DNA of 64,000 bases from Phormidium ambiguum IAM M-71 (GCF_001904725.1 NZ_MRCE01000017.1:1-64000), one strand, 5' to 3'. Shown: positions 35,144 to 44,092, counted from the first letter of the stretch. Notes: generated from the sequence alone by a model not told the origin. Translations and numbers: made by a program.

Positions 35144-36255
35144 TTTTCTCCCTCTAGATAACAATGACAGTCTGGTTTTTCTAGAAGGGATTCAACCAAA
35201 GCATTCAGTGCTACTGCTGCTAACAATCCCCCACCGAAAGTTCCCTCAATTATGATATGCGGAATGTTAGAAAGTGCTAATCGTCGTTTAGCTACAGGGG
35301 CGTGGCTGAATCCAATCGGCATTCCGATGACTAAGGCGGGTTGAATCTTAGCCTGCTCAATAGCTGCACAAGCTGACATTAGTATAGAAGGAGCATATCC
35401 TATTACCAACACGCATCCTTCTTTTAGCTGCTGCAATTTTTCTTTCCAAAGTTGTTCAGCCCAAAATGCTTGCTCTGCTTCGGCTGGACTCGTGATGTGA
35501 GGGTTATCAATTAAAGTTTCAACCTGACATCCTAGATGAGCCAGTCTAGTTCGATCGAGGGCAGCAACTAAGCTCGGTACATCTCCCACAATCTGACACC
35601 CAGCTTTTAGAGTGTTACGAGCAGCTGCGATCGCTCCTTTACTCACCCGCACAAAATGCACTAAACTAACATCCCCACAAGCCAACACCAGTTTCGAGAT
35701 TAAGTCTACTTCAATCTCAGAACGGTCAGATAAATCCGGCAATAGTTGCTGCAAAGATTCCTCAAATGCTTCTGGGTGGTCATCAGCTGTCGCATCTAAA
35801 TGATTCCAGAAATGTTTGAGTTCTCCTATTCCTTCAGAGGTTTCAACTTCAAGTAATTTCAGTTGAGCTATAGCTTCAGCTTGAGTAGTAAGACAAGAGC
35901 GATCGCGTCCCAGCAATCCTTCCAACGCCGCTGCCGTTTGTCGCAGTCGCGCTAGCTGCTGGATCAGAGTTTGATATTGCTGTTGCAACTGATTCATTAG
36001 CGTGTTACTTGCTACCACTTCCGGCTCGGATTCTAGTAACTGGTGAATGTGGGATAACTGAAACCCTTGCTGCTTCAGCGCCACAATTCGCCGCAACCGC
36101 TGCACGTCAGCTTGAGTGTAGAGGCGATAGTTCGCTAGCGAACGTTCAGCCTGGGGTAGCAGTCCCAACTGGTGGTAATGCCGCACCATGCGAGGAGTGA
36201 TGCCACCCCCGACTGTCTCTGTAAGTTCTTTGATGGTCAAATGCTTAGCTGCCAT
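35122..36255 (-). CDS. coaR: Cobalt-sensing MerR-type activator with precorrin isomerase-like domain
   Basis: An N-terminal MerR helix-turn-helix (TIKELTETVGGGITPRMVRH, NYRLYTQADVQRLRRI) is fused to a C-terminal CobH/CbiC (precorrin-8X methylmutase-like) domain: GCQIVGDVPSLVAALDRT and PALVIGMPIGFSHAP. It ends with the Cys-His-Cys motif (C363-H364-C365 in KPDCHCYL) that is needed for cobalt sensing in Synechocystis CoaR. The length of 377 fits. It activates the divergent cobalt exporter gene. The perfect dyad between the two genes is its probable operator. Confidence 0.95.
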   Translation of the reverse strand: MAAKHLTIKELTETVGGGITPRMVRHYHQLGLLPQAERSLANYRLYTQADVQRLRRIVALKQQGFQLSHIHQLLESEPEVVASNTLMNQLQQQYQTLIQQLARLRQTAAALEGLLGRDRSCLTTQAEAIAQLKLLEVETSEGIGELKHFWNHLDATADDHPEAFEESLQQLLPDLSDRSEIEVDLISKLVLACGDVSLVHFVRVSKGAIAAARNTLKAGCQIVGDVPSLVAALDRTRLAHLGCQVETLIDNPHITSPAEAEQAFWAEQLWKEKLQQLKEGCVLVIGYAPSILMSACAAIEQAKIQPALVIGMPIGFSHAPVAKRRLALSNIPHIIIEGTFGGGLLAAVALNALVESLLEKPDCHCYLEGENHLSKLA

Positions 36256-36277
36256 TCTACCAATTTAACTAAAAACA

Positions 36278-36309
36278 TTGACATTGACATTAATGTCAAT
36301 GTTTACGGT
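36278..36309 (+). promoter_or_regulatory. CoaR operator and coaT promoter
   Basis: A perfect 22-bp palindrome (36281-36302, half-site ACATTGACATT) lies between coaR and coaT. A TTGACA at 36278-36283 and TACGGT at 36304-36309 give a 20-bp spacer, the MerR-type layout in which the activator twists the DNA to align the hexamers. Confidence 0.85.
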
Positions 36310-36326
36310 AAAAGAGTCATCTGTTA

Positions 36327-38270
36327 ATGCTAGTGGCCCCGATGTCTTCACTTTCCTTTTCTACTCCTCGCTTCCAAACGCTGTTGAGGGAACATCCAGA
36401 TGCGATCGCAGCTATTATTTGCGGTCTGCTCGTTCTCTTTGGTTGGCTAGCACTCCATGTCGGTTGGCTCGGATTGGGATTGTTAATTCTACCCGCAGCT
36501 TATGTCATTGGTGGATACTCTAGCGCCCGTGAAGGACTAACAACTCTATTTCAAGAAAAAGAATTAGATGTCGATTTACTAATGATTGTCGCCGCATTAG
36601 GTGCAGCCAGCTTAGGTTTGTGGCGGCGGGAGTATTATTTCATCGTTGATGGTGCAGTGCTAATTCTGATTTTCGCTATTAGTGGCGCACTCGAAGGCTA
36701 TGCCATGAAGCGAACTGAGCGTAGCATCAAAAGCTTGATGAACTTAACTTCAGATACAGCAAGAGTTCTGCACGATGAAATCGAGCAATTTGTGCCAGTA
36801 GAGCAGTTACAAATCGGCGATACAGTATTAGTCAAGCCTGGAGAATTAATTCCTACAGATGGCTTGATTATTGAAGGCTACAGCACTCTCAACCAATCCC
36901 CTATCACTGGAGAATCCATACCTGTTGAGAAAACAGTGGAGGATGAAGTTTTTGCTGGCAGCATCAATGGTTTTGGTGCCCTCAAACTCAGAGTACATCA
37001 ACCTCCAGAAAGTAGCTTAATTCAGCGGATCGTTCGTCTTGTAGAGCAAGCGCAGACTGAGACTCCACCCTCGCAGCAGTTTCTCGATCGCTTTGAACGC
37101 CTTTATGCTCGCATCGTTGTATTGACGGGGTTACTGCTAGTAATCTTACCACCCTTTCTTTTAGGTTGGAATTGGGAAACCACAATTTATCGAGCGCTGA
37201 TTTTTTTAGTTGTTGCTTCTCCCTGTGCATTAATGGCAGCGATTATGCCGGCATTGCTATCAGGCATTGCCAATGGCGCTCGCAATGGTATTTTATTTAA
37301 GAATGGCGCTCAACTGGAAACCATCGGGCGGGTGAGAGCGATCGCTTTTGATAAAACAGGAACTCTTACCACTGGTAAACCCCAAGTTGTCAAAATTGTC
37401 CCAGTTCTTAAAGCATCTGAAACCCAATTACTTCAAATTGCTGCTGCCCTAGAAAGCTTATCGGAACATCCAATTGGGAATGCGATCGTCCAAGCTGCCA
37501 GACAATACCAATTGAAGTGGAATAACGCCGTTGAAGTTCAGGCTCAAACCGGACAAGGAATTACAGGAATTATCGACAACAAAAAGGCTGTAGTGGGTAA
37601 AGCCGCATTTGTCCAAGCGCAGGTAAAAGAATTTCCTGCCAACCTGATTGAAATTAGCAAACAGTTAGAAAACGAGGGTAAAACAGTAGTGTGGATTGCT
37701 CATGCAGGAGTTGTTTTAGGACTAATTGCTGTAGCAGACACAGTAAGAATTGGGGCAGCACAAGCTCTAACCGAACTAAAAAAACTAGGCATTGAGCAAA
37801 TCGTTATGTTGACAGGAGATAACGATCGCACTGCTCAAAACATTGCCAAAGAAATTGGTGTTAACCGCGTGTATGCAGAACTTTTGCCCGAAGACAAAGT
37901 AAATGCAATTCGACATCTACAAAAGCATTATCAAACAATAGCGATGGTGGGGGATGGTATTAATGATGCCCCTGCACTTGCTAGTGCATCCGTGGGAATT
38001 GCAATGGGAGTAGCAGGTAGCGATGTAGCTTTGGAAACAGCAGATATTGTTTTGATGGCAGATCGATTAGAACAACTCGAACGCGCTATTCGCTTAGGTC
38101 GCCGCTCTCAAGTTATTATCAAGCAAAACATTGTGTTTGCGCTAAGTTTCATTGTCCTGCTATTAATTGCTAATTTTTTAGGCGATATTACCCTGCCCTT
38201 GGGTGTAATTGGACATGAAGGCTCTACAGTCATTGTCACTCTCAACGGTCTGCGGTTACTGAGAAATTAA
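36327..38270 (+). CDS. coaT: Cobalt-exporting P1B-4 type ATPase
   Basis: Inner-membrane ATPase that exports Co2+. There is no HMA domain at the N-terminus. The membrane metal site is SPC in VVASPCALMAA instead of CPC, and the last helix has GHEGSTVIVTLNGLRLL; SPC plus HEG(S/G)T is the signature of P1B-4 pumps such as CoaT. The phosphorylation motif is DKTGTLTTGK, with HP in SEHPIGNAI and [10 protein letters not shown]. The length of 647 is normal. It is divergent from coaR and under the cobalt-responsive promoter. Confidence 0.95.
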   Translation: MLVAPMSSLSFSTPRFQTLLREHPDAIAAIICGLLVLFGWLALHVGWLGLGLLILPAAYVIGGYSSAREGLTTLFQEKELDVDLLMIVAALGAASLGLWRREYYFIVDGAVLILIFAISGALEGYAMKRTERSIKSLMNLTSDTARVLHDEIEQFVPVEQLQIGDTVLVKPGELIPTDGLIIEGYSTLNQSPITGESIPVEKTVEDEVFAGSINGFGALKLRVHQPPESSLIQRIVRLVEQAQTETPPSQQFLDRFERLYARIVVLTGLLLVILPPFLLGWNWETTIYRALIFLVVASPCALMAAIMPALLSGIANGARNGILFKNGAQLETIGRVRAIAFDKTGTLTTGKPQVVKIVPVLKASETQLLQIAAALESLSEHPIGNAIVQAARQYQLKWNNAVEVQAQTGQGITGIIDNKKAVVGKAAFVQAQVKEFPANLIEISKQLENEGKTVVWIAHAGVVLGLIAVADTVRIGAAQALTELKKLGIEQIVMLTGDNDRTAQNIAKEIGVNRVYAELLPEDKVNAIRHLQKHYQTIAMVGDGINDAPALASASVGIAMGVAGSDVALETADIVLMADRLEQLERAIRLGRRSQVIIKQNIVFALSFIVLLLIANFLGDITLPLGVIGHEGSTVIVTLNGLRLLRN

Positions 38271-38417
38271 ATAAGCTTTGTCCTTGAGGATGAGAATTTA
38301 CAGCAGTGGTTTTCTCAAGTTCGACAACAGGAGAAACTGGCTTTCCCACTGGATAGAGAGGTTCTGAAGTTGCAAGAACAAATGGCTGCATTGCAAGAAC
38401 TCAGTTTGAATTGTTGA
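38271..38417 (+). pseudogene. Reading-frame fragment after coaT
   Basis: Directly after the coaT stop, and in the same frame, 48 codons stay open. They read like protein (FVLEDENLQQWFSQVRQQEK, then LDREVLKLQEQMAALQELSL), ending at TGA 38415. No start codon is placed properly and I do not recognise the family. It may be the tail of a lost gene, or a read-through extension of CoaT, which I consider less likely. Confidence 0.4.
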
Positions 38418-38465
38418 GCGTTCAATACCAAAGCGATCGCCTGTCATTAGTTACAGCTCCATCCA

Positions 38466-39404
38466 TTAATTTTGCATCATCGAATGGTGTTTGTCTTGCG
38501 GTTGAAAAGATTTCGATGTTCTCACCTCAATCGTCCCACGATTCATCTTCATCCCGCACATAAATTCATACTCACCAGGCTGTTCAGGCGTAAACTCCAC
38601 AGTTGTAGTTTGGTCGGGTATGAGGTCAACAGCTACCGCAAAATCTGGAATCAGTAATTGGTCATAGCACTTACTAAGATTTTGACGTTGGAAGTGCAAG
38701 CGAACTGGGTGTCCAGCTTCAACAATTACTCGCTGCGGTTGGTAGCCTTTCTCAACTGTTATTGTAGCCTCTTGAATTCCCTCCGGTGTTACAGTTGCTT
38801 CAACACTGGATGTTGGAGAAATTGAATGCTCTGTATGATGAGCGGGTGTTGTTTGAGGTGCAGTTACTGTCGAATCAGCCGATTGAACTTCGATAGTTCC
38901 CCGAAACATATTCATGCCACAAGTAAACTCATATCTACCTGGTTTATCAGGCGTAAATTCAATCGGTGTAGTCTGATTAAGTGGTAATTCTTGTGCAATG
39001 TGAAAGTCAGGAAATCGGACTTCTTCTAAACAACTGCTGGGGTCTTTGCGGTGGAAATTAAGTAGCACAGGTTGACCCGCTTGCACAACAATGTGACTGG
39101 GTTCGTAGCCCCCATCAACAGTCACGGTTACTTCTTGAATTCCGCCACCCGATGTAACTGCCTTCTGAGACTTAGGTTTACTAAGCAGGAACCACCAAAG
39201 TTCTAAACCAATTAATCCTAGTCCACCGAGAGTGACCGCAACTTTGTTACTTAATGGTTGTTCAATGCGACGAAACTGACCCGTTTGTTCTGTTTTGGAA
39301 GAGTGAGTTTCATGAGATGTTTGTGCAACTGCTTCACCGGAAGCAATCCCTAGCACAACTCCTAAACTCGCAATACTACCTACGATCGCTGTTTTATTCA
39401 CCAT
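38466..39404 (-). CDS. Double cupredoxin-domain membrane protein
   Basis: A signal-like helix (VGSIASLGVVLGIASGEAVA) and a second helix (VAVTLGGLGLIGLELWWFLL) lead to two homologous cupredoxin domains: PSHIVVQAGQPVLLNFHRKD with RYEFTCGMNMFRGTIEV, and PQRVIVEAGHPVRLHFQRQN with EYEFMCGMKMNRGTIEV. Each has a Cys after the first strand (SSCLEEV, SKCYDQL), a His or Asp in FPDFH/IPDFA, and the CGM-x-M loop that can hold copper. The first domain keeps FPDFH while the second has FAV, so the two sites may differ. It lies downstream of copA on the same strand, so export and periplasmic binding of copper appear linked. Confidence 0.85.
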   Translation of the reverse strand: MVNKTAIVGSIASLGVVLGIASGEAVAQTSHETHSSKTEQTGQFRRIEQPLSNKVAVTLGGLGLIGLELWWFLLSKPKSQKAVTSGGGIQEVTVTVDGGYEPSHIVVQAGQPVLLNFHRKDPSSCLEEVRFPDFHIAQELPLNQTTPIEFTPDKPGRYEFTCGMNMFRGTIEVQSADSTVTAPQTTPAHHTEHSISPTSSVEATVTPEGIQEATITVEKGYQPQRVIVEAGHPVRLHFQRQNLSKCYDQLLIPDFAVAVDLIPDQTTTVEFTPEQPGEYEFMCGMKMNRGTIEVRTSKSFQPQDKHHSMMQN

Positions 39405-39443
39405 TTGAAAATCTCCTATGTGGATGCGATAATGCAGCTCTTT

Positions 39444-39536
39444 TTACGCTAACGTTCCTAATAACGAACCTGAAATTACTCCAAGCAGAAATCCCAATCC
39501 TGCTAAGGTGCCGAAAAATTTTGCTTTCTTGAACAT
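39444..39536 (-). CDS. Small membrane peptide, 30 residues
   Basis: Short gene between the cupredoxin gene and copA. It begins MFKKAKFFGTLAG and continues as one hydrophobic Gly-rich helix to a TAA stop. AGGAA lies six bases before the ATG. The basic start plus a single helix is typical of small membrane peptides that steady a larger partner. The flanking genes handle copper, so a CopA- or cupredoxin-linked role is a guess. Confidence 0.5.
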   Translation of the reverse strand: MFKKAKFFGTLAGLGFLLGVISGSLLGTLA

Positions 39537-39605
39537 GGCTATTTCCTCGTATAGTTTGAGATTTTTTTTGCCACAGATAAACACAGATGAATTAAGATTT
39601 TTCGG

Positions 39606-41864
39606 TTAGAGTGTTTTCGGCTGAAAATTCCGCAAACGTAGTGCGTTCGTAACCACAGAAACCGAACTAAATGCCATTGCTGCCCCGGCAATAATCGGAC
39701 TTAGAAGCCAACCAAAGATAGGGAAAAGAATACCAGCCGCGATCGGAATTCCTGCCACGTTGTAGATGAAGGCAAAGAACAGGTTTTGTTTGATGTTTCC
39801 CATCGTAGCGCGAGACAGTTGAATGGCAGTGACAATACCATTTAAGTCACCAGAAATCAGAGTGATATCGCTAGCAGCAATGGCTACATCCGTCCCCGTT
39901 CCAATCGCAATCCCTACATCTGCTTGCGCCAGTGCAGGTGCATCATTAATACCATCCCCCACCATTGCAACAATCTTACCTTCCGACTGAAGTTTTTCAA
40001 CAGTTGCAGCTTTCTGATCTGGACGAACTTCAGCAAAGATTCGCTTAATTCCAACTTCACGGGCAATGACTTCAGCAGTGCGGCGATTATCTCCTGTCAA
40101 CATTACTACTTCCAATCCCATTTTTTGCAAGCTGCGAATTGCACTGACGGAAGAGGGTTTTACTGCATCAGAAATCCCCATAATGGCTTGTACTCTGCCA
40201 TTCACCGCAATCCAGATGACAGTTTTACCAAGATATTCCAATCGTTCCCAATCTGGTTGTAAAGTATTGGTATCTATGCCTAACTCATTCATCCAGCGGT
40301 GCGTTCCAATTTGCACTAATTGATTAGATACATATCCTTGAACGCCACTGCCAGCAATAGCTTCAAATTCTTGCGAATCAGTCAATTCTACTTGTTGAGA
40401 TTGCGCGTATTGCACGACTGCTTCAGCCAAAGGATGTTCGGAATTGCGTTCAACGGATGCAGCTATTCGTAACAGTTTTAGCTCGTTCCCATTAGCGGTA
40501 CCGTTAACAGTTATAAAGTCAGTAACAGTCGGTTTACCTTGGGTAATCGTGCCGGTTTTATCTAAAACAACCGTTTGCAGTTTTTGGGCTAATTCCAAAC
40601 TGTCTGCACCTTTAATCAGGATGCCATGTTCTGCACCTTTACCCGTTCCTACCATGATGGAGGTTGGTGTGGCTAAACCGAGGGCACACGGACAAGCAAT
40701 AATCAGCACGCCTACGGTGGTAATTAATGCCATCGTGACATTGCCCATGATGTTGTACCACAGAATGAAGGTAGCGATCGCAATGGCAATCACCGCAGGC
40801 ACAAACCATCCTGTCACTTGATCTGCCAATCGTTGAATCGGCGCTTTAGAACCTTGTGCTTGCTGCACCAACTTGACAATTTGCGCTAAAAATGTATCTT
40901 TCCCCACTCGCATGGCGCGGAACTTGAAGCTGCCAGTTTTGTTAATGGTTGCTCCAATTACCTCATCACCAGGATGCTTTTTCACAGGCACGCTTTCACC
41001 CGTTACCATTGCTTCATCAATCGTTGAAGAACCCTCAATAATTTCGCCATCAACTGGAATTTTTTCTCCTGGACGGACTAGAATCACATCGCCCAAAATC
41101 ACTTCAGCAATGGGAACATCTACCTCTTTTCCGTTCCGAATCACGCGAGCAGTTTTGGCTTGCAAACCCATCAATTTGCGAATGGCTTCTGAAGTCTGCC
41201 CTTTGGCACGATTTTCTAGCAGTCGTCCTAATAAAATCAGCGTCACCACAACCGCTGCCACTTCATAATACACATCGGCTGGTAATCTTTGAGCGGTAAA
41301 AAACTCAGGTAAGACAGTTGGAAACAGGGAGTAAAGATAGGCGGCACCTGTTCCAATTGCCACCAATGTGTCCATCGTTGCTGTATGGCGTTTGAGGGCT
41401 TTCCAGGCATTAATAAAGAAGGATGCACCACACCAAAACAGGACTGGCGTTGTCAGCACTAACTGTAGCCAAGGATTGTGCAGCCACATGGGAATGAAGG
41501 GAATCGGCAAACCTGTCATCGTGGGCAACGAACCGATGACTAAAATAGTACTGATGATGCCACCCACCCAAACTTTCGTGACTAATTCCCGATTTTCAGC
41601 TTGCCGTTCCCGCCGTTCTGTGTCGTCGTCTGCATTCAGCAAATCCTGGGGTTGCATGGGTTGAGCTGCATATCCCGCCGCATTAACCGCATCCTGAATT
41701 TCTTTGAGGTCGGTTCTACTAGGTTCATAAGTAACAGTGGCTTGTTCGGCACCGAAATTAACGCTGCATTCACTCACACCTGGAACGGAGCGAATCGCGT
41801 CTTCGATTGTATTGGCACACGAGGCGCAACTCATGCCCCGCAGTTTCAGGTTGGCACTTTCCAT
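39606..41864 (-). CDS. copA: Copper-exporting P1B-1 type ATPase
   Basis: Inner-membrane or thylakoid Cu(I) pump. One HMA domain has GMSCASC (C13, C16). The membrane site is CPC in [14 protein letters not shown], the phosphorylation motif is [17 protein letters not shown] lies in SEHPLAEAV, and the last helices have FAFIYN and [16 protein letters not shown] (the YN and MxxSS pattern of the P1B-1 copper group). The length of 752 is normal. It is upstream of the cupredoxin gene and downstream of copZ on the same strand, so copZ-copA-peptide-cupredoxin can be one transcript from the MerR-type promoter before copZ. Confidence 0.95.
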   Translation of the reverse strand: MESANLKLRGMSCASCANTIEDAIRSVPGVSECSVNFGAEQATVTYEPSRTDLKEIQDAVNAAGYAAQPMQPQDLLNADDDTERRERQAENRELVTKVWVGGIISTILVIGSLPTMTGLPIPFIPMWLHNPWLQLVLTTPVLFWCGASFFINAWKALKRHTATMDTLVAIGTGAAYLYSLFPTVLPEFFTAQRLPADVYYEVAAVVVTLILLGRLLENRAKGQTSEAIRKLMGLQAKTARVIRNGKEVDVPIAEVILGDVILVRPGEKIPVDGEIIEGSSTIDEAMVTGESVPVKKHPGDEVIGATINKTGSFKFRAMRVGKDTFLAQIVKLVQQAQGSKAPIQRLADQVTGWFVPAVIAIAIATFILWYNIMGNVTMALITTVGVLIIACPCALGLATPTSIMVGTGKGAEHGILIKGADSLELAQKLQTVVLDKTGTITQGKPTVTDFITVNGTANGNELKLLRIAASVERNSEHPLAEAVVQYAQSQQVELTDSQEFEAIAGSGVQGYVSNQLVQIGTHRWMNELGIDTNTLQPDWERLEYLGKTVIWIAVNGRVQAIMGISDAVKPSSVSAIRSLQKMGLEVVMLTGDNRRTAEVIAREVGIKRIFAEVRPDQKAATVEKLQSEGKIVAMVGDGINDAPALAQADVGIAIGTGTDVAIAASDITLISGDLNGIVTAIQLSRATMGNIKQNLFFAFIYNVAGIPIAAGILFPIFGWLLSPIIAGAAMAFSSVSVVTNALRLRNFQPKTL

Positions 41865-42075
41865 TTAATATCTCCTAACTTTTATCGAAAAAAGGGAATA
41901 GAGAATAGGGAATGGGGAACAGTTTTTTTGATTTCCTATTCCCTCTTAGATCGCAGATAGGCTTGATATAAAACCCGCCCCTTGTATCTTGAGAATGGGG
42001 TTGAGGGGCACATCGAGGTGAAGCTTGCTGAGGGTAAAGTCGTTGGACTCCTGGTGATGCAAGAATCCCTGGACT

Positions 42076-42288
42076 TCAGGACGGGGAGTTGTCAAAGGCA
42101 ACCGTGTAACCTGCTGCTGTAATTGCTTCTGTAATCCCCGCAACGGAAGCTTGGGTTTCAATATTGACGAGTTTGGTTTTTGGATCGGCTTGAACGGTTG
42201 CGGTTGGATCTACCGTCTTGATGGCTTTGGTAATGGATTCGCTACAAGCCGAACACGCCATATTAGGCACTTTGAGTTGTAAGGTCAT
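42076..42288 (-). CDS. copZ: Copper chaperone (Atx1/CopZ type)
   Basis: A single HMA domain of 70 residues that carries Cu(I) in the cytosol and hands it to CopA. The binding loop is NMACSACSE (C12, C15), and the fold's last strand is AGYTVAFD. It has Ala-Cys-Ser-Ala-Cys instead of the usual MTCGGC, which still provides both Cys. It starts just after a MerR-type promoter and is followed by a 210-bp gap before copA. Confidence 0.9.
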   Translation of the reverse strand: MTLQLKVPNMACSACSESITKAIKTVDPTATVQADPKTKLVNIETQASVAGITEAITAAGYTVAFDNSPS

Positions 42289-42319
42289 GAATTAAAGTCT
42301 CTTTAAGTGAACTATCTTT

Positions 42320-42351
42320 ATCTTGAAGTCTCCATCACACTAGAGTGTCAA
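42320..42351 (-). promoter_or_regulatory. MerR-type promoter for copZ-copA
   Basis: Minus strand: TTGACA (42346-42351), a 20-bp spacer and CAAGAT (42320-42325), or 19 bp to TCAAGA. Dyad arms are CTCTAGTG and the TGGAGACT side. It is about 32 bp upstream of the copZ start, as expected for a CueR-like target. Confidence 0.78.
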
Positions 42352-42659
42352 GGGGGAGCGAGAACAAATTTTTGAGAAGCCCATAAAAACGAGAACTAAA
42401 CAGCTTGAACACCACGCTCCACTTCACTATTCTTGGAGTTGTAGTACCGGTGCCAGAAACGAGAGTTTGACGGAAATAAATATAAATATAAAATTACCTC
42501 CAGACCTAATGACTTTGGTCTGGCTTAATATTGCTCTACAAACCAAACTCTTGCTTGTCTCAGTTCAGGCTAAAAACATTTGTGGCTTGTTATTTGGCGC
42601 TGGCTACACGGGTAGCACTGTCGTTGCACTACCCGCATAAAGCTCCTAAGTCCGGTGAT
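42352..42659. other. Intergenic region between copZ and csp
   Basis: About 310 bp without a gene. A weak hairpin, CCAGACC (42500-42506) and GGTCTGG (42517-42523), is followed on the minus strand by AT-rich DNA, so it may end the csp transcript. I see nothing else here; the long plus-strand frame across it mirrors csp. Confidence 0.45.
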
Positions 42660-43010
42660 TTATGCCATTGCCATAGACATTTGTCGGCAGGATTCGGCGC
42701 AGCGGCGGCACATATCAGCACAGGCTTTCATTTGAGCGTCATCGCCCATCTTTTCGCAATCAGTAGCGCAGCGATCGCATACTTCCGCACACACACCACA
42801 AGTCCGTGCGTGCAGTTCGGAACCACGGAGCATAAAATTGGCGCTTGTTTGGCAGATTTCAGCGCAGTCGAGCATCAACCGAATGTGAGCGGGTTCTGCG
42901 TGCATACCGCCTTTTTGTAGGCAGTAAGTGACTGTATTCAAGCAGATACTGTGGCAGTCTAAGCAGTTTTTAATGCACTCCTGCATCTGTTGATTCATGT
43001 GGTGCGTCAT
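42660..43010 (-). CDS. csp3: Cytosolic copper storage protein (Csp3-like, DUF326 four-helix bundle)
   Basis: A 116-residue helical protein with 16 cysteines at helical spacing: ECIKNCLDCHSIC, then LDCAEIC, TCGVCAEVCDRCATDC and ACADMCRRCAESC. This is the pattern of copper storage proteins, whose four-helix tubes are lined by Cys and hold many Cu(I) ions. There is no signal peptide, which points to the cytosolic Csp3 type. It stands between copZ and copM, facing the latter divergently, so the island has storage besides export and chaperoning. I see no MerR-type dyad before it. Confidence 0.93.
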   Translation of the reverse strand: MTHHMNQQMQECIKNCLDCHSICLNTVTYCLQKGGMHAEPAHIRLMLDCAEICQTSANFMLRGSELHARTCGVCAEVCDRCATDCEKMGDDAQMKACADMCRRCAESCRQMSMAMA

Positions 43011-43150
43011 TATTTCAACCTCTTTAATTTTCTAGATTTAGTCGGAAGAAACGGTAAATATGTCCCTTCGGCTTCACCTTATAAACTTGGAAGTGTGCTT
43101 GCGTCTTCCTGACGGTGCAATCTACATTTCTTGCTAAAGCTGTAGAACGA

Positions 43151-43167
43151 TTTCATCCTAATTTCAT
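43151..43167 (+). promoter_or_regulatory. CopR-type box F
   Basis: TTTCATCCTAATTTCAT, 11-bp period, 138 bp before copM. GAATAA follows after 16 bases. A MerR-type promoter lies 76 bp downstream, so copM has two kinds of control. Confidence 0.75.
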
Positions 43168-43242
43168 TTCTGAGTGAGAAGCTGAATAAGGAGTGCTGTC
43201 TTGTGTCAATAGCTCTAGTAGCGAGAGCGCAAGACATTCGAC

Positions 43243-43274
43243 TTGACACTCCCATTGACTGGAGAGTTTAAGGT
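43243..43274 (+). promoter_or_regulatory. MerR-type promoter for copM
   Basis: TTGACA (43243-43248), a 20-bp spacer and TAAGGT (43269-43274), or 19 bp to TTAAGG. The dyad has arms ACACTCCCA and TGGAGAGT. It is 31 bp upstream of the copM start. Confidence 0.77.
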
Positions 43275-43304
43275 ACTAGAAAGAAACACCCTAGTAAGTC
43301 TTAG

Positions 43305-44057
43305 ATGAGTATGAAATTAATGCAACTAACTTCGATGAGAATTGGCTTTTGGGCATTTACTCTGGTAGCGATCGCCTCTTTTGGCGGAGTGCTAACCGCT
43401 TGTTCTACTACCCCCCAAACCCAAAACACTCCGGCAACGGATGCAGGTGGCAAGCAAGCTCAAACTACCTCTGCAACTGATGCTGGTAACAAGCAGGACA
43501 TGCAACACGGCACTGGTATGGATCACGGCAGTGGAATGAACCACAGCACGGCAATGGATTTAGGCCCAGCTGATGCTAACTACGATCTACGATTCATCAA
43601 TGCCATGACCCTACACCATCAAGGAGCAGTAGAAATGGCAAAAGAAGCTCAGCAAAAATCTACTCGTCCACAGATTAAAACCTTAGCAAACGACATCATC
43701 AAAGCTCAAAACAAAGAAATCAGTCAGTTGAAACAGTGGCGGCAAGCTTGGTATCCCAACGCCGGAGATAAACCGATGGCTCATAACGCTCAAACGGGTC
43801 AGATGATGGAGATGTCATCTGACCAAATGAAAGAAATGATGATGAGCGGCGACTTAGGTGCAGCCAATACTGAATTTGACCTGCGCTTTATCAATGCCAT
43901 GATTCCCCACCATCAGGGTGCTATAACAATGGCTCAAGATGCCCTGAGTAAGTCTAAACGCCCCGAAATCAAGCAATTGGCTCAAGAGATTATCACTTCT
44001 CAACAGAAAGAAATCGACCAAATGAAGCAGTGGCGACAAGCTTGGTACAACCAATAA
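43305..44057 (+). CDS. copM: CopM-like DUF305 copper-binding lipoprotein, two domains
   Basis: The lipobox GVLTAC is followed by a Met/His-rich linker (DMQHGTGMDHGSGMNHSTAM) and two DUF305 domains: DLRFINAMTLHHQGAVEMAK with QLKQWRQAWYP, and DLRFINAMIPHHQGAITMAQ with QMKQWRQAWY. The paired HHQGA motif and Met residues are those of CopM, the copper-binding protein encoded with CopRS in Synechocystis. It should bind Cu in the periplasm. The gene stands first in cassette 2 and has both a CopR-type and a MerR-type promoter. Confidence 0.9.
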   Translation: MSMKLMQLTSMRIGFWAFTLVAIASFGGVLTACSTTPQTQNTPATDAGGKQAQTTSATDAGNKQDMQHGTGMDHGSGMNHSTAMDLGPADANYDLRFINAMTLHHQGAVEMAKEAQQKSTRPQIKTLANDIIKAQNKEISQLKQWRQAWYPNAGDKPMAHNAQTGQMMEMSSDQMKEMMMSGDLGAANTEFDLRFINAMIPHHQGAITMAQDALSKSKRPEIKQLAQEIITSQQKEIDQMKQWRQAWYNQ

Positions 44058-44075
44058 CTCAGGTGAGCTAGGAGA

Positions 44076-44092
44076 TTTCATCCTGATTTCAT
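44076..44092 (+). promoter_or_regulatory. CopR-type box G
   Basis: TTTCATCCTGATTTCAT, 11-bp period, 155 bp before the cassette 2 adaptor. It is in the same place as box A is to the cassette 1 adaptor (161 bp), showing that promoter and gene were copied together. Confidence 0.75.

Noticed and set aside
40444-41268. Plus-strand frames of 98-131 codons across copA
   Set aside because: Antisense of a clear P-type ATPase, with no family features.
41946-42161. Minus-strand frame of 71 codons
   Set aside because: Overlaps the copZ gene in another frame, and copZ is unambiguous.
42500-42523. Hairpin as a strong terminator after csp
   Set aside because: Stem of only 7 bp, 137 bp from the stop, and no clean T-run; left as a weak note in the intergenic entry.
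42531-42920. Plus-strand frame of 129 codons
   Set aside because: Antisense of the Cys-rich csp gene; the Csp pattern on the other strand is decisive.
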